Shown piece by piece: positions 1 through 8,384 of a DNA stretch of 41,283 nucleotides. The position numbers were made by a program, and so were the translations under genes. Source of the DNA: an uncultured Bacteroidota bacterium (lineage in GTDB: Bacteria > Bacteroidota > Bacteroidia > Chitinophagales > Chitinophagaceae); NCBI GenBank assembly GCA_903871575.1, contig CAIQHJ010000080.1:1-41283 (forward strand), given 5' to 3'. Under the pieces are notes generated by a model that had not been told where the DNA came from, did not search any database, and saw nothing but the letters and a program-made list of their open reading frames with translations. The stretch's first letter is position 1; each line of letters starts with the position of its first letter.

Positions 1-1097
1 ACACTATCCAAAGCGCCATATATCAACTCAGATGAAGACAATAGCTTTTGTACCTGTGTTCTAACTTCATCACGCTGACCCATACCCGCTAATGCGCCCA
101 TTCTAACTTTTTCATTGCTAGGATTTCCTACAATGGTTTTTTCTAATTCTGGAATCAGCGACTTCCATACGGATTCCAATTTATTTTCTGGTACAAATAT
201 TCTTCTAACGGCCGTACATTTTTGTCCTGCTTTAACGGTCATTTCTCGCTTCACTTCTTTAATAAAAATATCCCACTCGGGCATATCTGGGTTTACGTCG
301 TCACCCAAAACCATGCAATTCAGTGAGTCTGCTTCCATATTAAATGGAACCGATGCTGCTAATATTTGAGGATGAGATTTGAGCATTAAACCCGTATGTG
401 CAGAGCCTGTAAAAGTGACTACATCTTGAGCATCCACATAATCCAACAAATCGCCAGCACTTCCGCAAATCAACTGAAGTGCTCCGGTTGGTAAAATATT
501 AGAAGCAATGATTTCTTTTACTACAGCTTCTGTAAGATATGATGTTACGGTTGCGGGCTTTACAATTGCGGCTACGCCTGCCAGTAAGTTAACTGCAATT
601 TTTTCCAACATGCCCCAAACAGGAAAATTGTAAGCATTGATGTGTATAGCTACGCCTTCTTTAGGAACCAAAATATGATGTCCCATGAAACTATTTTGTT
701 TGCTTAATGGAATAGCCTCCCCATCCAAAGTAAAAGTTTCATCGGGTAATTTTCTTCTAAGCGATGCATTGGAAAACAGATTGCCAATGCCGCCTTCTAT
801 GTCAATCCAACTGTCTATGCGTGTTGCACCAGATTGATAACTGATGGCATAAAATTTTTCTTTCTTTTCTAACAAATGTAGTGCTAGTGCGCGCAGCATT
901 CTGCCCCTTTCTTGAAAAGTCATTTTTCTTAATCTCGAACTACCTTGAGCTCTTCCAAATTCAACTACGGCGGCAAAGTCTAATCCTTTGGTTGTAGCCG
1001 TTGCAATTGGATTCCCATTTACTGCATTATATAACACTTGCCCATCACCATCGCCATCTATCCAATTGTCCAATATAAAATTTCCTAGCTTTTGCAT
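1..1097 (-). CDS. paaZ: PaaZ, aldehyde dehydrogenase part (3' end off the window)
   Basis: Bifunctional enzyme of aerobic phenylacetate degradation. In the family, an N-terminal aldehyde dehydrogenase oxidises the 3-oxo-5,6-dehydrosuberyl-CoA semialdehyde made by a C-terminal MaoC-like oxepin-CoA hydrolase. I translated the minus strand from the ATG at 1097. The first 365 residues read as the dehydrogenase: a SWIDIEGGIG stretch near 96-105, HINAYNFPVWGMLEK near 152-166, the glutamate in NMEADSLN at about 255 and the nucleophilic cysteine in GQKC at about 294, matching the E256/C295 spacing known for E. coli PaaZ. The hydrolase half would lie beyond position 1 and is not visible. The next gene upstream (1180-1656, same strand) is DinB-like, and adk follows. 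A plain aldehyde dehydrogenase is the alternative, but the N-terminal pattern is PaaZ-like. Confidence 0.9.
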   Translation of the reverse strand, partial: MQKLGNFILDNWIDGDGDGQVLYNAVNGNPIATATTKGLDFAAVVEFGRAQGSSRLRKMTFQERGRMLRALALHLLEKKEKFYAISYQSGATRIDSWIDIEGGIGNLFSNASLRRKLPDETFTLDGEAIPLSKQNSFMGHHILVPKEGVAIHINAYNFPVWGMLEKIAVNLLAGVAAIVKPATVTSYLTEAVVKEIIASNILPTGALQLICGSAGDLLDYVDAQDVVTFTGSAHTGLMLKSHPQILAASVPFNMEADSLNCMVLGDDVNPDMPEWDIFIKEVKREMTVKAGQKCTAVRRIFVPENKLESVWKSLIPELEKTIVGNPSNEKVRMGALAGMGQRDEVRTQVQKLLSSSELIYGALDS

Positions 1098-1179
1098 AAA
1101 AATTCATTTGAGGCAAAGGTATAGGTAGTACCCGCATCAGCATAATAATTTTTAAAAAAATCTGTTGAAGAAAATCTGT

Positions 1180-1656
1180 TTACATCAAACCAAACTGACG
1201 TAGGTGATGTGTTACGTGTTTGTAGTGCAATTGAAGCCAGCCCTGAAAATTGAGCATGCCAAATACAGGATGTAAGGTTTGTTTATTTTCGTTTGCTGCA
1301 AAGAATTGAAAAAATTGATGGATGGCTAGGTGTAAATCGTTTACAGCATCTAGGTACTGTTTGTGTTTTACAGGATGCGGCACCTCGGGCATAACACTCA
1401 AAGGTGCTTTGGTGTTTTCTTTAAATGGCTTATCGCTGAAAAGAAACGCAGTGTATTTGGGAATGTCTGATTCGTTAACAGCCAAATTGAAGGTAATTTC
1501 ACCGATAGATAGTCTGAAAAAATCTGCAAGATGCTCTGTCATTTGCATAAGATTCATCAGTCCCCATTTGGCTGGTTGATTTTCGTTGGCAGTAAGTAGA
1601 ATTTGATGGGCTTGTTGAGAGAAAAATAGTCGTAACTCAATGGATTGGCTATTCAT
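1180..1656 (-). CDS. DinB-like / DUF1569 family protein
   Basis: A 158-residue soluble protein with no signal peptide. Its C-terminal end, with LHYKHVTHHLRQFGLM as the last residues, matches the ending of DUF1569/DinB-like four-helix proteins, whose histidines bind a metal in the superfamily. A second histidine-bearing helix is near residue 42 (MTEHLADFF). No enzymatic role is established for this subgroup. It sits between adk (9 bp away) and paaZ (82 bp away) on the same strand, so it may be co-transcribed with them. DUF1569 genes are often seen next to phenylacetate genes in this phylum, as I recall, but the functional link is inference. Confidence is good for the fold and low for any function. 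Confidence 0.65.
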   Translation of the reverse strand: MNSQSIELRLFFSQQAHQILLTANENQPAKWGLMNLMQMTEHLADFFRLSIGEITFNLAVNESDIPKYTAFLFSDKPFKENTKAPLSVMPEVPHPVKHKQYLDAVNDLHLAIHQFFQFFAANENKQTLHPVFGMLNFQGWLQLHYKHVTHHLRQFGLM

Positions 1657-1665
1657 AAAAAGGCA

Positions 1666-2241
1666 TTAAATTCTGCTGTCTATTTCATTGCATAGCAATT
1701 GAAAAATCTCATCTACAGAACCTTCGCCTTTAACCATTACTACTTTATTGAATTGTTGATAGTAATCTGCAACTGCAGCTGTTTTGTTGTGGTATTCTGT
1801 AATTCTTGCTCTGATAACCGTTTCGTTGGTGTCGTCGCTTCTGCCGCTGGTTTCGCCTCTTTTCATCAATCTTTTTACGAGTTCTTCTTCTGTTACTTCG
1901 AGGGCTAGCATCACTACAATTTGTGCATTTTTTTGCTCGAGTAAGACATCTAAAGATTTTGCTTGAGCTGATGTGCGGGGAAATCCGTCAAATAAAAATC
2001 CTTTGGCTTCTGGGTGGTTATCGATAGATGAACTGATCATACCAACAACTACATCATCAGGTACCAATTCGCCTCTGTCCATCAGTTTTTTGGCTGCTAA
2101 ACCCAAGTCGGTTTGTTTGGCGATTTCTGAGCGCAGCAAATCTCCGGTGCTCAAATGTTTGAGACCATATTGAGCAATCAGCTTTTCGCTTTGCGTACCT
2201 TTTCCACTGCCTGGAGGACCAAAAAGAATAATATTGAACAT
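1666..2241 (-). CDS. adk: Adenylate kinase
   Basis: Cytoplasmic nucleoside monophosphate kinase catalysing ATP + AMP to 2 ADP. The 191-residue product shows the P-loop GPPGSGKGT at 8-16, the AMP-binding stretch STGDLLR, the GFPRT motif, and a short LID (GRSDDTNETVIRARI) with no zinc-binding cysteines, as in short-form bacterial enzymes. I start at the ATG at 2241 (MFNIILFG). A longer reading to 2319 would place extra residues across the TATATTTG box at 2288-2295, which looks like the promoter and would give a leader of about 40 nt. The gene leads the minus-strand group adk, DUF1569, paaZ. Confidence 0.95.
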   Translation of the reverse strand: MFNIILFGPPGSGKGTQSEKLIAQYGLKHLSTGDLLRSEIAKQTDLGLAAKKLMDRGELVPDDVVVGMISSSIDNHPEAKGFLFDGFPRTSAQAKSLDVLLEQKNAQIVVMLALEVTEEELVKRLMKRGETSGRSDDTNETVIRARITEYHNKTAAVADYYQQFNKVVMVKGEGSVDEIFQLLCNEIDSRI

Positions 2242-2287
2242 AGTAAGAATTAAAATCCAAGGGAAGTAAACATTCACTTCAGCGAAA

Positions 2288-2295
2288 CAAATATA
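2288..2295 (-). promoter_or_regulatory. -7 box of adk
   Basis: The minus strand reads TATATTTG, a perfect match to the Bacteroidota -7 consensus TAnnTTTG. It lies about 47 bases before the adk ATG at 2241. I did not find a clear -33 TTG at the usual spacing. Confidence 0.5.
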
Positions 2296-2484
2296 CAATT
2301 CATTGTCGAAAATGTACATTTGGCGCGATTTTTTTATTATATATTCAAAAAAAATTGAAAAATGTGATATTTATTTAGATAAGATTCAAGCTTATTTGTA
2401 ATGCTTCGCAATTTAATCGGTATCCAGTGTTCAAATAAATGCAATCGATGCCGGTTGTAATTTTTTTTTAAACTGCCTAACCTA

Positions 2485-2492
2485 TACTTTTG
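2485..2492 (+). promoter_or_regulatory. -7 box of the aminotransferase gene
   Basis: TACTTTTG matches TAnnTTTG exactly. The predicted transcript would start near 2499, which places the ATG at 2520 about 20 nt into the message and rules out the upstream TTG at 2490 as a start. Confidence 0.5.
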
Positions 2493-2519
2493 CTGTTTTT
2501 AGCAAATCAAATGGGTTAT

Positions 2520-3785
2520 ATGAGCGATCAAACATTAAGTCAGTTAGCAGAAACATTAATAGCATCAGAAATTGTACGATTGGGAGCAATTATTAAAGAA
2601 AAAATTGCAGCTGGAGAACAGATATACAATTATACCATTGGCGATTTTGATTCGAAAGAATTTCCCATTCCCACTGTATTAGAAGCAGAAATTATTGAAG
2701 CATATAAAAGTGGCTTTACAACCTATCCAGCTGCAGATGGTGAAATGGATTTGAGAAAATCAGTTGCTCAATTCATTGAAAGAAAAGAGGGATTGACCTA
2801 TGCTACAAACGAGATATTAATTGCATGTGGTGGACGTCCTTTAATTTATTCCATATTCAGAAGCATAGTAGATAAAGGCGACAAGATTATTTATCCTGTG
2901 CCTAGCTGGAATAATAATCATTATACGCATTTCACAGAAGGTGAGCATATTCACATTGTTTCATCAAGAGAAAACAATTTCATGCCTACGGCAGAACAAA
3001 TTGCGCCACACATTAAAGGAGCAACACTTTTGGCGTTATGCTCTCCATTGAATCCAACAGGAACGGTTTTTGGAAAAGCAGAATTGGAAGCCATCTGCGA
3101 TTTGGTTATTGCCGAAAACAACAGCAGACCAGAAGGCGCAAAGAAATTATACATGATGTACGATCAGATTTATTGGACACTAACGTTTGGGGATACTGTA
3201 CATTACAATCCGGTTTCTCTTCGTCCCGAAATGAAAGCGTACACGATTTTTGTAGATGGAATAAGTAAAGCATTTGCAGCTACGGGTGTGCGTGTGGGTT
3301 GGTCTATGGGTCCAGCACATTTGATTAATAAAATGAAAGCGATCAATAGTCATGTTGGCTCTTGGGCTCCAATGGCAGAACAAAAAGCTGTCGCTAAATT
3401 TTTAAACAATACTGCTGCAGTAGATGCTTATTTACATGATTTTAAAAATGAAATTTCATATAGACTAACGCACTTGTATAACGGCTTTCATCAATTGAAG
3501 GAGGAGGGTTTTAGTGTTGATGCCATTGCGCCACAAGCTGCTATTTATCTAACTGTACAAATAAATCTAGTAGGAAAACAAACAGCAGAAGGTACCATTT
3601 TAGATAACCAAGAAGCGGTAACGGATTATGTGTTGAACAACGCTAAATTGGCCTTGGTGCCATTTGGTTATTTTGGTGCGGATAGACAAAGCAATTGGTA
3701 TAGAATCAGTGTAGGTTGTTGCAAAAAATCTGAAATCGAAGCGGTAATAGTTGGTTTGAGAAATGCATTGAGCAATTTAAAATAA
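2520..3785 (+). CDS. PLP-dependent aminotransferase, class I/II
   Basis: Fold-type I aminotransferase of about 421 residues, probably acting on an amino acid and a 2-oxo acid. Visible landmarks are NPTG near 178, YDQIYW with the PLP-ring aspartate near 215, and DGISKAFAATGVRVGW with the Schiff-base lysine near 250, followed by the arginine-containing stretch typical of the aspartate aminotransferase superfamily. I chose the ATG at 2520 (MSDQTLSQ). The ATG at 2511 is also possible. It is transcribed away from adk and ends 2 bp from a convergent small gene. Substrate specificity cannot be read from the sequence, so no gene symbol is given. Confidence 0.88.
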   Translation: MSDQTLSQLAETLIASEIVRLGAIIKEKIAAGEQIYNYTIGDFDSKEFPIPTVLEAEIIEAYKSGFTTYPAADGEMDLRKSVAQFIERKEGLTYATNEILIACGGRPLIYSIFRSIVDKGDKIIYPVPSWNNNHYTHFTEGEHIHIVSSRENNFMPTAEQIAPHIKGATLLALCSPLNPTGTVFGKAELEAICDLVIAENNSRPEGAKKLYMMYDQIYWTLTFGDTVHYNPVSLRPEMKAYTIFVDGISKAFAATGVRVGWSMGPAHLINKMKAINSHVGSWAPMAEQKAVAKFLNNTAAVDAYLHDFKNEISYRLTHLYNGFHQLKEEGFSVDAIAPQAAIYLTVQINLVGKQTAEGTILDNQEAVTDYVLNNAKLALVPFGYFGADRQSNWYRISVGCCKKSEIEAVIVGLRNALSNLK

Positions 3786-3787
3786 GC

Positions 3788-4036
3788 TTAATTCAAATTG
3801 CTTAAGAATACGAAAGGCTGTTCGGTACGCGCCCTAACATATTTTTTTATGTGAAAATCTCCATTAAAAATTTTGTATTTGTTGAGATCCATGATTTCAT
3901 GAGCAGGTACAAAATTGTCGAGTCGTTCAACCCTAAACAACAATTCATGCAGCCAATCAACCTCATGCTCAATAGCCTGAGGCGTCATCAGTTCTTGTTT
4001 GAATAATACCAGCAAATCACGATTTGATTTGTTCAT
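3788..4036 (-). CDS. Small hypothetical protein (82 aa)
   Basis: An 82-residue soluble protein that I do not recognise, rich in charged and hydrophobic residues, with no signal peptide or membrane segment. It ends 2 bp from the convergent aminotransferase gene and begins 9 bp after the stop of the small lipoprotein gene at 4046-4159, so the two minus-strand genes are probably co-transcribed. The compact packing and lack of internal stops support it being real. Function unknown. Confidence 0.55.
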   Translation of the reverse strand: MNKSNRDLLVLFKQELMTPQAIEHEVDWLHELLFRVERLDNFVPAHEIMDLNKYKIFNGDFHIKKYVRARTEQPFVFLSNLN

Positions 4037-4045
4037 ATTTTGTTG

Positions 4046-4159
4046 TTATTTGTAACCTACCATCCCTCTTTCATTTGGGCAGCCACAAAATATTTTTTTT
4101 GAAGCGCAACCACTCAAGAAAAAAGAGGCTAGAAATAGTAAGATGAATATAAATTTCAT
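4046..4159 (-). CDS. Very small lipoprotein (about 37 aa)
   Basis: From the ATG at 4159 the product reads MKFIFILLFLASFFLSGCASKK and then about 15 more residues. This is a lysine, a hydrophobic stretch and a clear lipobox LSGC, so it should be an outer-membrane lipoprotein with a mature chain of only about 20 residues containing two further cysteines. The ATG at 4171 is in frame, but the -7 box at 4177-4184 would put transcription start at about that position, so 4159 is preferred. It probably leads a two-gene unit with the 82-residue protein. No function is recognisable. Confidence 0.5.
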   Translation of the reverse strand: MKFIFILLFLASFFLSGCASKKIFCGCPNERGMVGYK

Positions 4160-4176
4160 TGTATTTTTCATAGAAA

Positions 4177-4184
4177 CAAATATA
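4177..4184 (-). promoter_or_regulatory. -7 box of the small lipoprotein gene
   Basis: The minus strand reads TATATTTG, a perfect TAnnTTTG match, just upstream of the lipoprotein start. No clear -33 element was found at standard spacing. Confidence 0.4.
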
Positions 4185-4314
4185 TAGTGCTTATTTTTCA
4201 AACTATGAATACATTTGATTGAATACTTTTTTGATTTCAAGGCATTCAAAAAGTTTGCATCATATGATTGAAGTTACAAATTAAACATATTTCTTACTCA
4301 AATATTGTGAATTT

Positions 4315-5415
4315 TTGAAAAATCTTGAAAATATTAACATTGGAACTGAGAAAAAAAAGGTTTTAATAGCGCCATTGGATTGGGGGCTAGGACATGCCAC
4401 GCGGTGTATTCCAATTATAGAGTACCTATTATCTAAAAAAATAACTGTAGTAATGGCGGCGGAAGGGTCCACTGCGGCGATTTTAAAAGAAGCATTTCCC
4501 AATTGTTTGCTCATTCCGGTAAAAGGTTATCGTATTCGTTATAGTTCGTTAGGGAAATGGTTTTTTTTAAAATTGGCTACACAATTGCCCAAGATATTTT
4601 TTGCCATACAACATGAAAAAAAATGGTTGAAAACCATTGTTCAACAGCATCAAATCGACGGCATCATCAGCGACAATCGATTGGGCTTATCTCATAAACA
4701 GGTGCCATCCATATTTATTACCCATCAATTACACATACAAACTGGGCGTCGATGGTTAGATAACTTTGTGCAGCGCATCAACTACTTTTATATCAACCAG
4801 TACCAAACTTGTTGGGTGCCAGATATAGCAACCGAAAAGAATTATGCAGGTGCATTGTCACATCCCAAAAAGATGCCTGTTATTCCTGTTCATTATTTGG
4901 GGGTCTTATCAAGATTTTATAATAAACCCACAACGCTACAATTTCATATTTGTTTTTTGCTTTCTGGACCAGAACCACAACGAACGATATTGGAAACGGA
5001 GATATTGGAGCAAATAAAAAATGTTGAAGTGCCGATGGTGATGGTGCGGGGGTTGCCCAATGAAAAATCGGTTTTGAAAAGTAGCAACACACATCTAACG
5101 ATATACAACCATCAAAATGCAGCGCTGCTCAATGATTTGATTTGCCAATCGGAGCTGGTGCTTTGCAGGTCTGGTTACTCTTCTGTCATGGATTTAATCG
5201 CCTGTCACAAAAAAGCGATATTGATACCAACACCCGGACAAACAGAGCAAATTTATTTAGCCAAACATCTTTCAAAAATGGGATTGTTTATCACGCATCA
5301 AGTGAATGATAATTTGATTGATTTGATTGAACGTGCAAAAGAATTGCAGTCGCCATTGCAACAGGAATTGGAGTGGGACAAATCGATTGTTGACAACTGG
5401 ATAAAATCAATTTAA
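4315..5415 (+). CDS. GT-B glycosyltransferase (MurG/MGDG-synthase-like)
   Basis: A 366-residue GT-B fold enzyme. The N-terminal glycine-rich motif (PLDWGLGHATRCIPIIEYL) resembles the acceptor-domain motif of GT28 enzymes. The C-terminal half carries CRSGYSSVMDLIACHKKAILIPTPGQTEQ, the nucleotide-sugar binding signature shared with MurG and monogalactosyldiacylglycerol synthase. It probably transfers a sugar to a lipid or surface glycan at the inner membrane. No ATG precedes the conserved start, and an in-frame stop lies at 4282, so the TTG at 4315 is the likely initiator. The stop codon overlaps the convergent GT2 gene by 4 bp. Donor and acceptor are unknown. Confidence 0.8.
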   Translation: MKNLENINIGTEKKKVLIAPLDWGLGHATRCIPIIEYLLSKKITVVMAAEGSTAAILKEAFPNCLLIPVKGYRIRYSSLGKWFFLKLATQLPKIFFAIQHEKKWLKTIVQQHQIDGIISDNRLGLSHKQVPSIFITHQLHIQTGRRWLDNFVQRINYFYINQYQTCWVPDIATEKNYAGALSHPKKMPVIPVHYLGVLSRFYNKPTTLQFHICFLLSGPEPQRTILETEILEQIKNVEVPMVMVRGLPNEKSVLKSSNTHLTIYNHQNAALLNDLICQSELVLCRSGYSSVMDLIACHKKAILIPTPGQTEQIYLAKHLSKMGLFITHQVNDNLIDLIERAKELQSPLQQELEWDKSIVDNWIKSI

Positions 5416-6614
5416 AAAACAATGGCTGATCCGGAGCTAATGGTTGTAAGACATCCATTGGTATGTATGTGAAAAGTGGCAACGTTTTTATGTGTTTTCA
5501 TGACGTCAAAAATTTGTGCATAGGAAATGTCTTTTTCGCAAAACAAAACATTTTTAATGTTGTTTTTGGAAATGAAGTTTGCAAAATTATCTAGCGAACA
5601 AGCTGCAAAATCCGTATCAAATTCATCAACGGCAACTCTTCCAAAAATAACCATAGGCGTAGGTGCGTGTTTGATTACATGAATCATCTCGTTGAAACTA
5701 TCGTTACTTCCTACAATCAAAATAGAAGCAGGCTGATGCATTTTATTTCGGGTAGGCGTGATGGTTTGTATGCGTCTTTTTCTTTCTGCAAAAAAAGCGG
5801 TAACACCAATTGCGATATTGATACACCGCAATAGCATTTTATTTTCTTTGTGGTGTTTTTTTACAAACAATTTCATTGCGCCATAAAACTGGGTAATATA
5901 ATCGGCTTGTAATTTTTGGGTACTTTCTCCTTTAAAATGCAGAATCGTTGTATCGGGAAAATAGATGTTTTTAAAGCCAGTCTTTTTTATTCTGAAACTC
6001 AAATCAATATCCTCTCCATACATGAAAAAATCTTCATCAAAGCCTTTTACCCTAGATAGTATTTTTCTGGTAATCATAAAAAATGCACCAGAGAGCACTT
6101 CAACAGAAGCAATTTTGTTTTCGGGAACATGACTGGCGTAATAACTAGAAAAAGTTTTAGACGTCGGAAAAAATCTGCTCAATCCCATCAATTTATAAAA
6201 AGAAGATGCGAGCGTTGGAAAAGAACGTTTGCTTTCTTTTAAAAAATTACCTGCACCATCAATCATGTGCACCCCAAGCCCACTGCAATCATGATGTGTA
6301 GAAATATAATCCAAACATTTTTCGAAGCTGTCTTCGGCAACGATGGTGTCTGGGTTTAAGAAAAGAATGTAATCGCCTTTGGTTTCTGCAAGCACGCTGT
6401 TGTTGGCTTTAGAAAAACCAACGTTTTCTTGGTTCCATCTAAAATTAACCTGCGGAAATTTACCTTGAAAATATTCGAAACTCTCATCTGTAGACGCATT
6501 GTCCACCACAAAAATTTCAGCTTCAATATTTGAACAGGCTTTCGAAACGCTGTACAAACAGTGTTCTAAAAAATATTTTACATTAAAGTTTACAATGATG
6601 ATGGAGAGTTTCAA
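5412..6614 (-). CDS. GT2 glycosyltransferase with extra C-terminal domain
   Basis: A 400-residue protein. Residues 1-230 are a typical GT-A family 2 transferase: SIIIVNFN at the N-terminus, VVDNASTD near 36-43, LNPDT with the metal-site aspartate near 88, and GEDIDLSFR near 200-208, as in rhamnosyltransferase-like enzymes. Residues 296-400 begin PASILIVGSNDSFNEMI and look like a small alpha/beta Rossmann-type domain ending FHIHTNGCLTTISSGSAIVF. This resembles the nucleotide-binding domain that precedes some polyprenyl glycosylphosphotransferases, but I cannot assign it. It is followed at 6656 by a methyltransferase gene on the same strand and meets the GT-B gene tail to tail. A role in surface polysaccharide or glycolipid synthesis is inferred. 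Confidence 0.85.
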   Translation of the reverse strand: MKLSIIIVNFNVKYFLEHCLYSVSKACSNIEAEIFVVDNASTDESFEYFQGKFPQVNFRWNQENVGFSKANNSVLAETKGDYILFLNPDTIVAEDSFEKCLDYISTHHDCSGLGVHMIDGAGNFLKESKRSFPTLASSFYKLMGLSRFFPTSKTFSSYYASHVPENKIASVEVLSGAFFMITRKILSRVKGFDEDFFMYGEDIDLSFRIKKTGFKNIYFPDTTILHFKGESTQKLQADYITQFYGAMKLFVKKHHKENKMLLRCINIAIGVTAFFAERKRRIQTITPTRNKMHQPASILIVGSNDSFNEMIHVIKHAPTPMVIFGRVAVDEFDTDFAACSLDNFANFISKNNIKNVLFCEKDISYAQIFDVMKTHKNVATFHIHTNGCLTTISSGSAIVF

Positions 6615-6655
6615 AGCAAAAAAGGAATCGGGTTTTAAAAATGAAAAATGAGAAA

Positions 6656-7441
6656 TTATGAAATTTTTCCTTTGTGATTATTCCAAAATGAATTGTTGTT
6701 TGTTCCAAAAAACTTTGCTTTCAGTTTCATCCAAATTGTAGCCTTTTTGAGTTCAGTGGCTGCTACATAAGGATTGATGGTTTCAGTTCCTTTTTGAATA
6801 TGAAAAGGTTTGTTTCGTTTTTTCTTTTCGAAAACCACCACGCTATCATAAAAAGCAATGCTATTGATGTTTTCTGTTATTTCACTGATGATGATTTGAC
6901 TTTTATCGTCTACATGTTCATCATACAAAGAATCAATTCGGTCCTTTGCGTATTCTATGAAGCTTCCTTTTTTTCTCAGTCCACCATGAAAAGCATGCCA
7001 ATAAGAAGTGTGCGTATCTTCTACCAAATAAAGACCGCCTTCTTTTAATGTCATAAACAACTTTTCAAAAGACACAATTTGCTGCTGCATGGTATGTCCG
7101 CCGTCATCAATGATAACATCCATAACGGGCAATGTAGAAATAACCCGATCGAGAAACTGTGTATCGGTTTGAGAACCAATAAAAACTTTTGTTCTGTCAT
7201 CTTCAAACTGTTGACATTCGGGATTGAAATCGATGGCAAAGAGATTTATTTTTTCGCCAAAATATTTTCTCCAAAGTTGAATAGAACCGCCATGAGAAAT
7301 TCCAATTTCTAAAATGTTGATTTCTTTCCCTTTGTACTTTTCAAAATAATGTTCGTAAATATCAAAATATTGATCCCATTTATGAATAAGGCGACCATCA
7401 TGTTGATAAAAAATATCCCTCAATGTATTTTTGTCCATCAT
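6656..7441 (-). CDS. Class I SAM-dependent methyltransferase, CmcI-like
   Basis: A 261-residue soluble enzyme with the SAM-binding motif LEIGISHGGSIQLWRKYF near 45-62, an acidic residue after strand 2 (FAIDFNP), and DVIIDDGGHTMQQQ near 108-121, the metal-linked motif of the CmcI/cephalosporin hydroxylase-type family common in sugar methylation. The acceptor is unknown. Its location 41 bp upstream of the GT2 gene, on the same strand, suggests it methylates a sugar of the glycan made by the flanking transferases. The start is ATG ATG, so either 7441 or 7438 is possible. It is divergent from the inositol phosphatase gene. Confidence 0.82.
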   Translation of the reverse strand: MMDKNTLRDIFYQHDGRLIHKWDQYFDIYEHYFEKYKGKEINILEIGISHGGSIQLWRKYFGEKINLFAIDFNPECQQFEDDRTKVFIGSQTDTQFLDRVISTLPVMDVIIDDGGHTMQQQIVSFEKLFMTLKEGGLYLVEDTHTSYWHAFHGGLRKKGSFIEYAKDRIDSLYDEHVDDKSQIIISEITENINSIAFYDSVVVFEKKKRNKPFHIQKGTETINPYVAATELKKATIWMKLKAKFFGTNNNSFWNNHKGKIS

Positions 7442-7584
7442 TTTTTCTGTTGATTGTTTAGCAATGCATACTAAAGCGTCGAAGATAAATATTTATTAAT
7501 AATGTGCAATATACAAGCGAGTTTCAAACCGTAAATAGCTTTAAAATCCTTTATTTGAATGTGCAACACTACTTTATCATTCGT

Positions 7585-7592
7585 TATATTTG
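7585..7592 (+). promoter_or_regulatory. -7 box of the inositol phosphatase gene
   Basis: TATATTTG matches TAnnTTTG and lies 5 bp before the ATG at 7597. This predicts an extremely short leader and argues against the upstream in-frame start at 7504. Confidence 0.4.
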
Positions 7593-7596
7593 CGGC

Positions 7597-8370
7597 ATGT
7601 ACAAAACAACCTTATTAAATGCTGTGCAAGCAGGTGCAGCTCAATTGCAACATTATTTCAATGGTAATTTTAAAATTACGACGAAGGAAGGGATCAATAA
7701 TTTGGTGACAGAGGCGGATCATGCAGCGGAAAAAGCAATCATTGAAGTGATTCAAAACGATTTTCCAGATCATTTTATTTTAAGTGAAGAAACTGGAGAA
7801 ATAAAATCCAACAGTGCGTATAAATGGATTATCGACCCAATTGATGGAACTGTAAATTTTTCGAATGGCATTCCATTGTGTTGTGTGAGTATTGGTTTGG
7901 AAAAAGACGGCCAAATGATATTGGGATCTGTGTACAATCCTTTTATGAATGAATTGTTTTTTGCACAAAGAGATCAAGGCGCCTATTTGAATGAAAAACG
8001 CATTCATGTGAGTACAAAAACGGAAGTCATCAAAAGTTGTTTGGTAACTGGTTTTCCATATACTTATTTGGATTCGGAAAATAGTCCATTGGATGTTTTT
8101 GAAAAATTAATTAGACAAGGCATACCGGTGAGAAGATTGGGCAGCGCGGCTATTGATTTGTGTTGGGTAGCCGCCGGGCGTTTTGATGGATTTTATGAAC
8201 ACAGCTTACAGGCCTGGGATAGTGCTGCCGGGTTTTTGATGGTAGAGGAAGCGGGAGGTAAGGTAACCGATTACAAAGGCGATTATTATTCTCCATATCA
8301 ACCACATTTGTTGGCCACCAACGGAAAAATTCACGATGAACTCCTGGCATATGTGCAGGGAAAATTATAA
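7597..8370 (+). CDS. Inositol monophosphatase family protein
   Basis: A 257-residue magnesium-dependent sugar/inositol phosphatase of the FIG superfamily. The metal-binding motifs are all present: EE at 64-65 (ILSEETG), DPIDGT at 80-85, and WDSAAG at 207-212. The substrate in this family may be myo-inositol phosphate, a sugar phosphate or 3'-phosphoadenosine phosphate, and sequence alone does not decide. The start at MYKTTLLN (7597) fits the usual N-terminus, and the longer reading would run over the promoter box. thiL follows 14 bp downstream in the same direction, so the two are likely co-transcribed. Confidence 0.9.
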   Translation: MYKTTLLNAVQAGAAQLQHYFNGNFKITTKEGINNLVTEADHAAEKAIIEVIQNDFPDHFILSEETGEIKSNSAYKWIIDPIDGTVNFSNGIPLCCVSIGLEKDGQMILGSVYNPFMNELFFAQRDQGAYLNEKRIHVSTKTEVIKSCLVTGFPYTYLDSENSPLDVFEKLIRQGIPVRRLGSAAIDLCWVAAGRFDGFYEHSLQAWDSAAGFLMVEEAGGKVTDYKGDYYSPYQPHLLATNGKIHDELLAYVQGKL

Positions 8371-8384
8371 TAAAAAAAAGAACA

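Noticed and set aside
115-369. Plus-strand ORF of 84 codons
   Set aside because: It is the antisense shadow of paaZ, whose minus-strand frame shows conserved dehydrogenase motifs.
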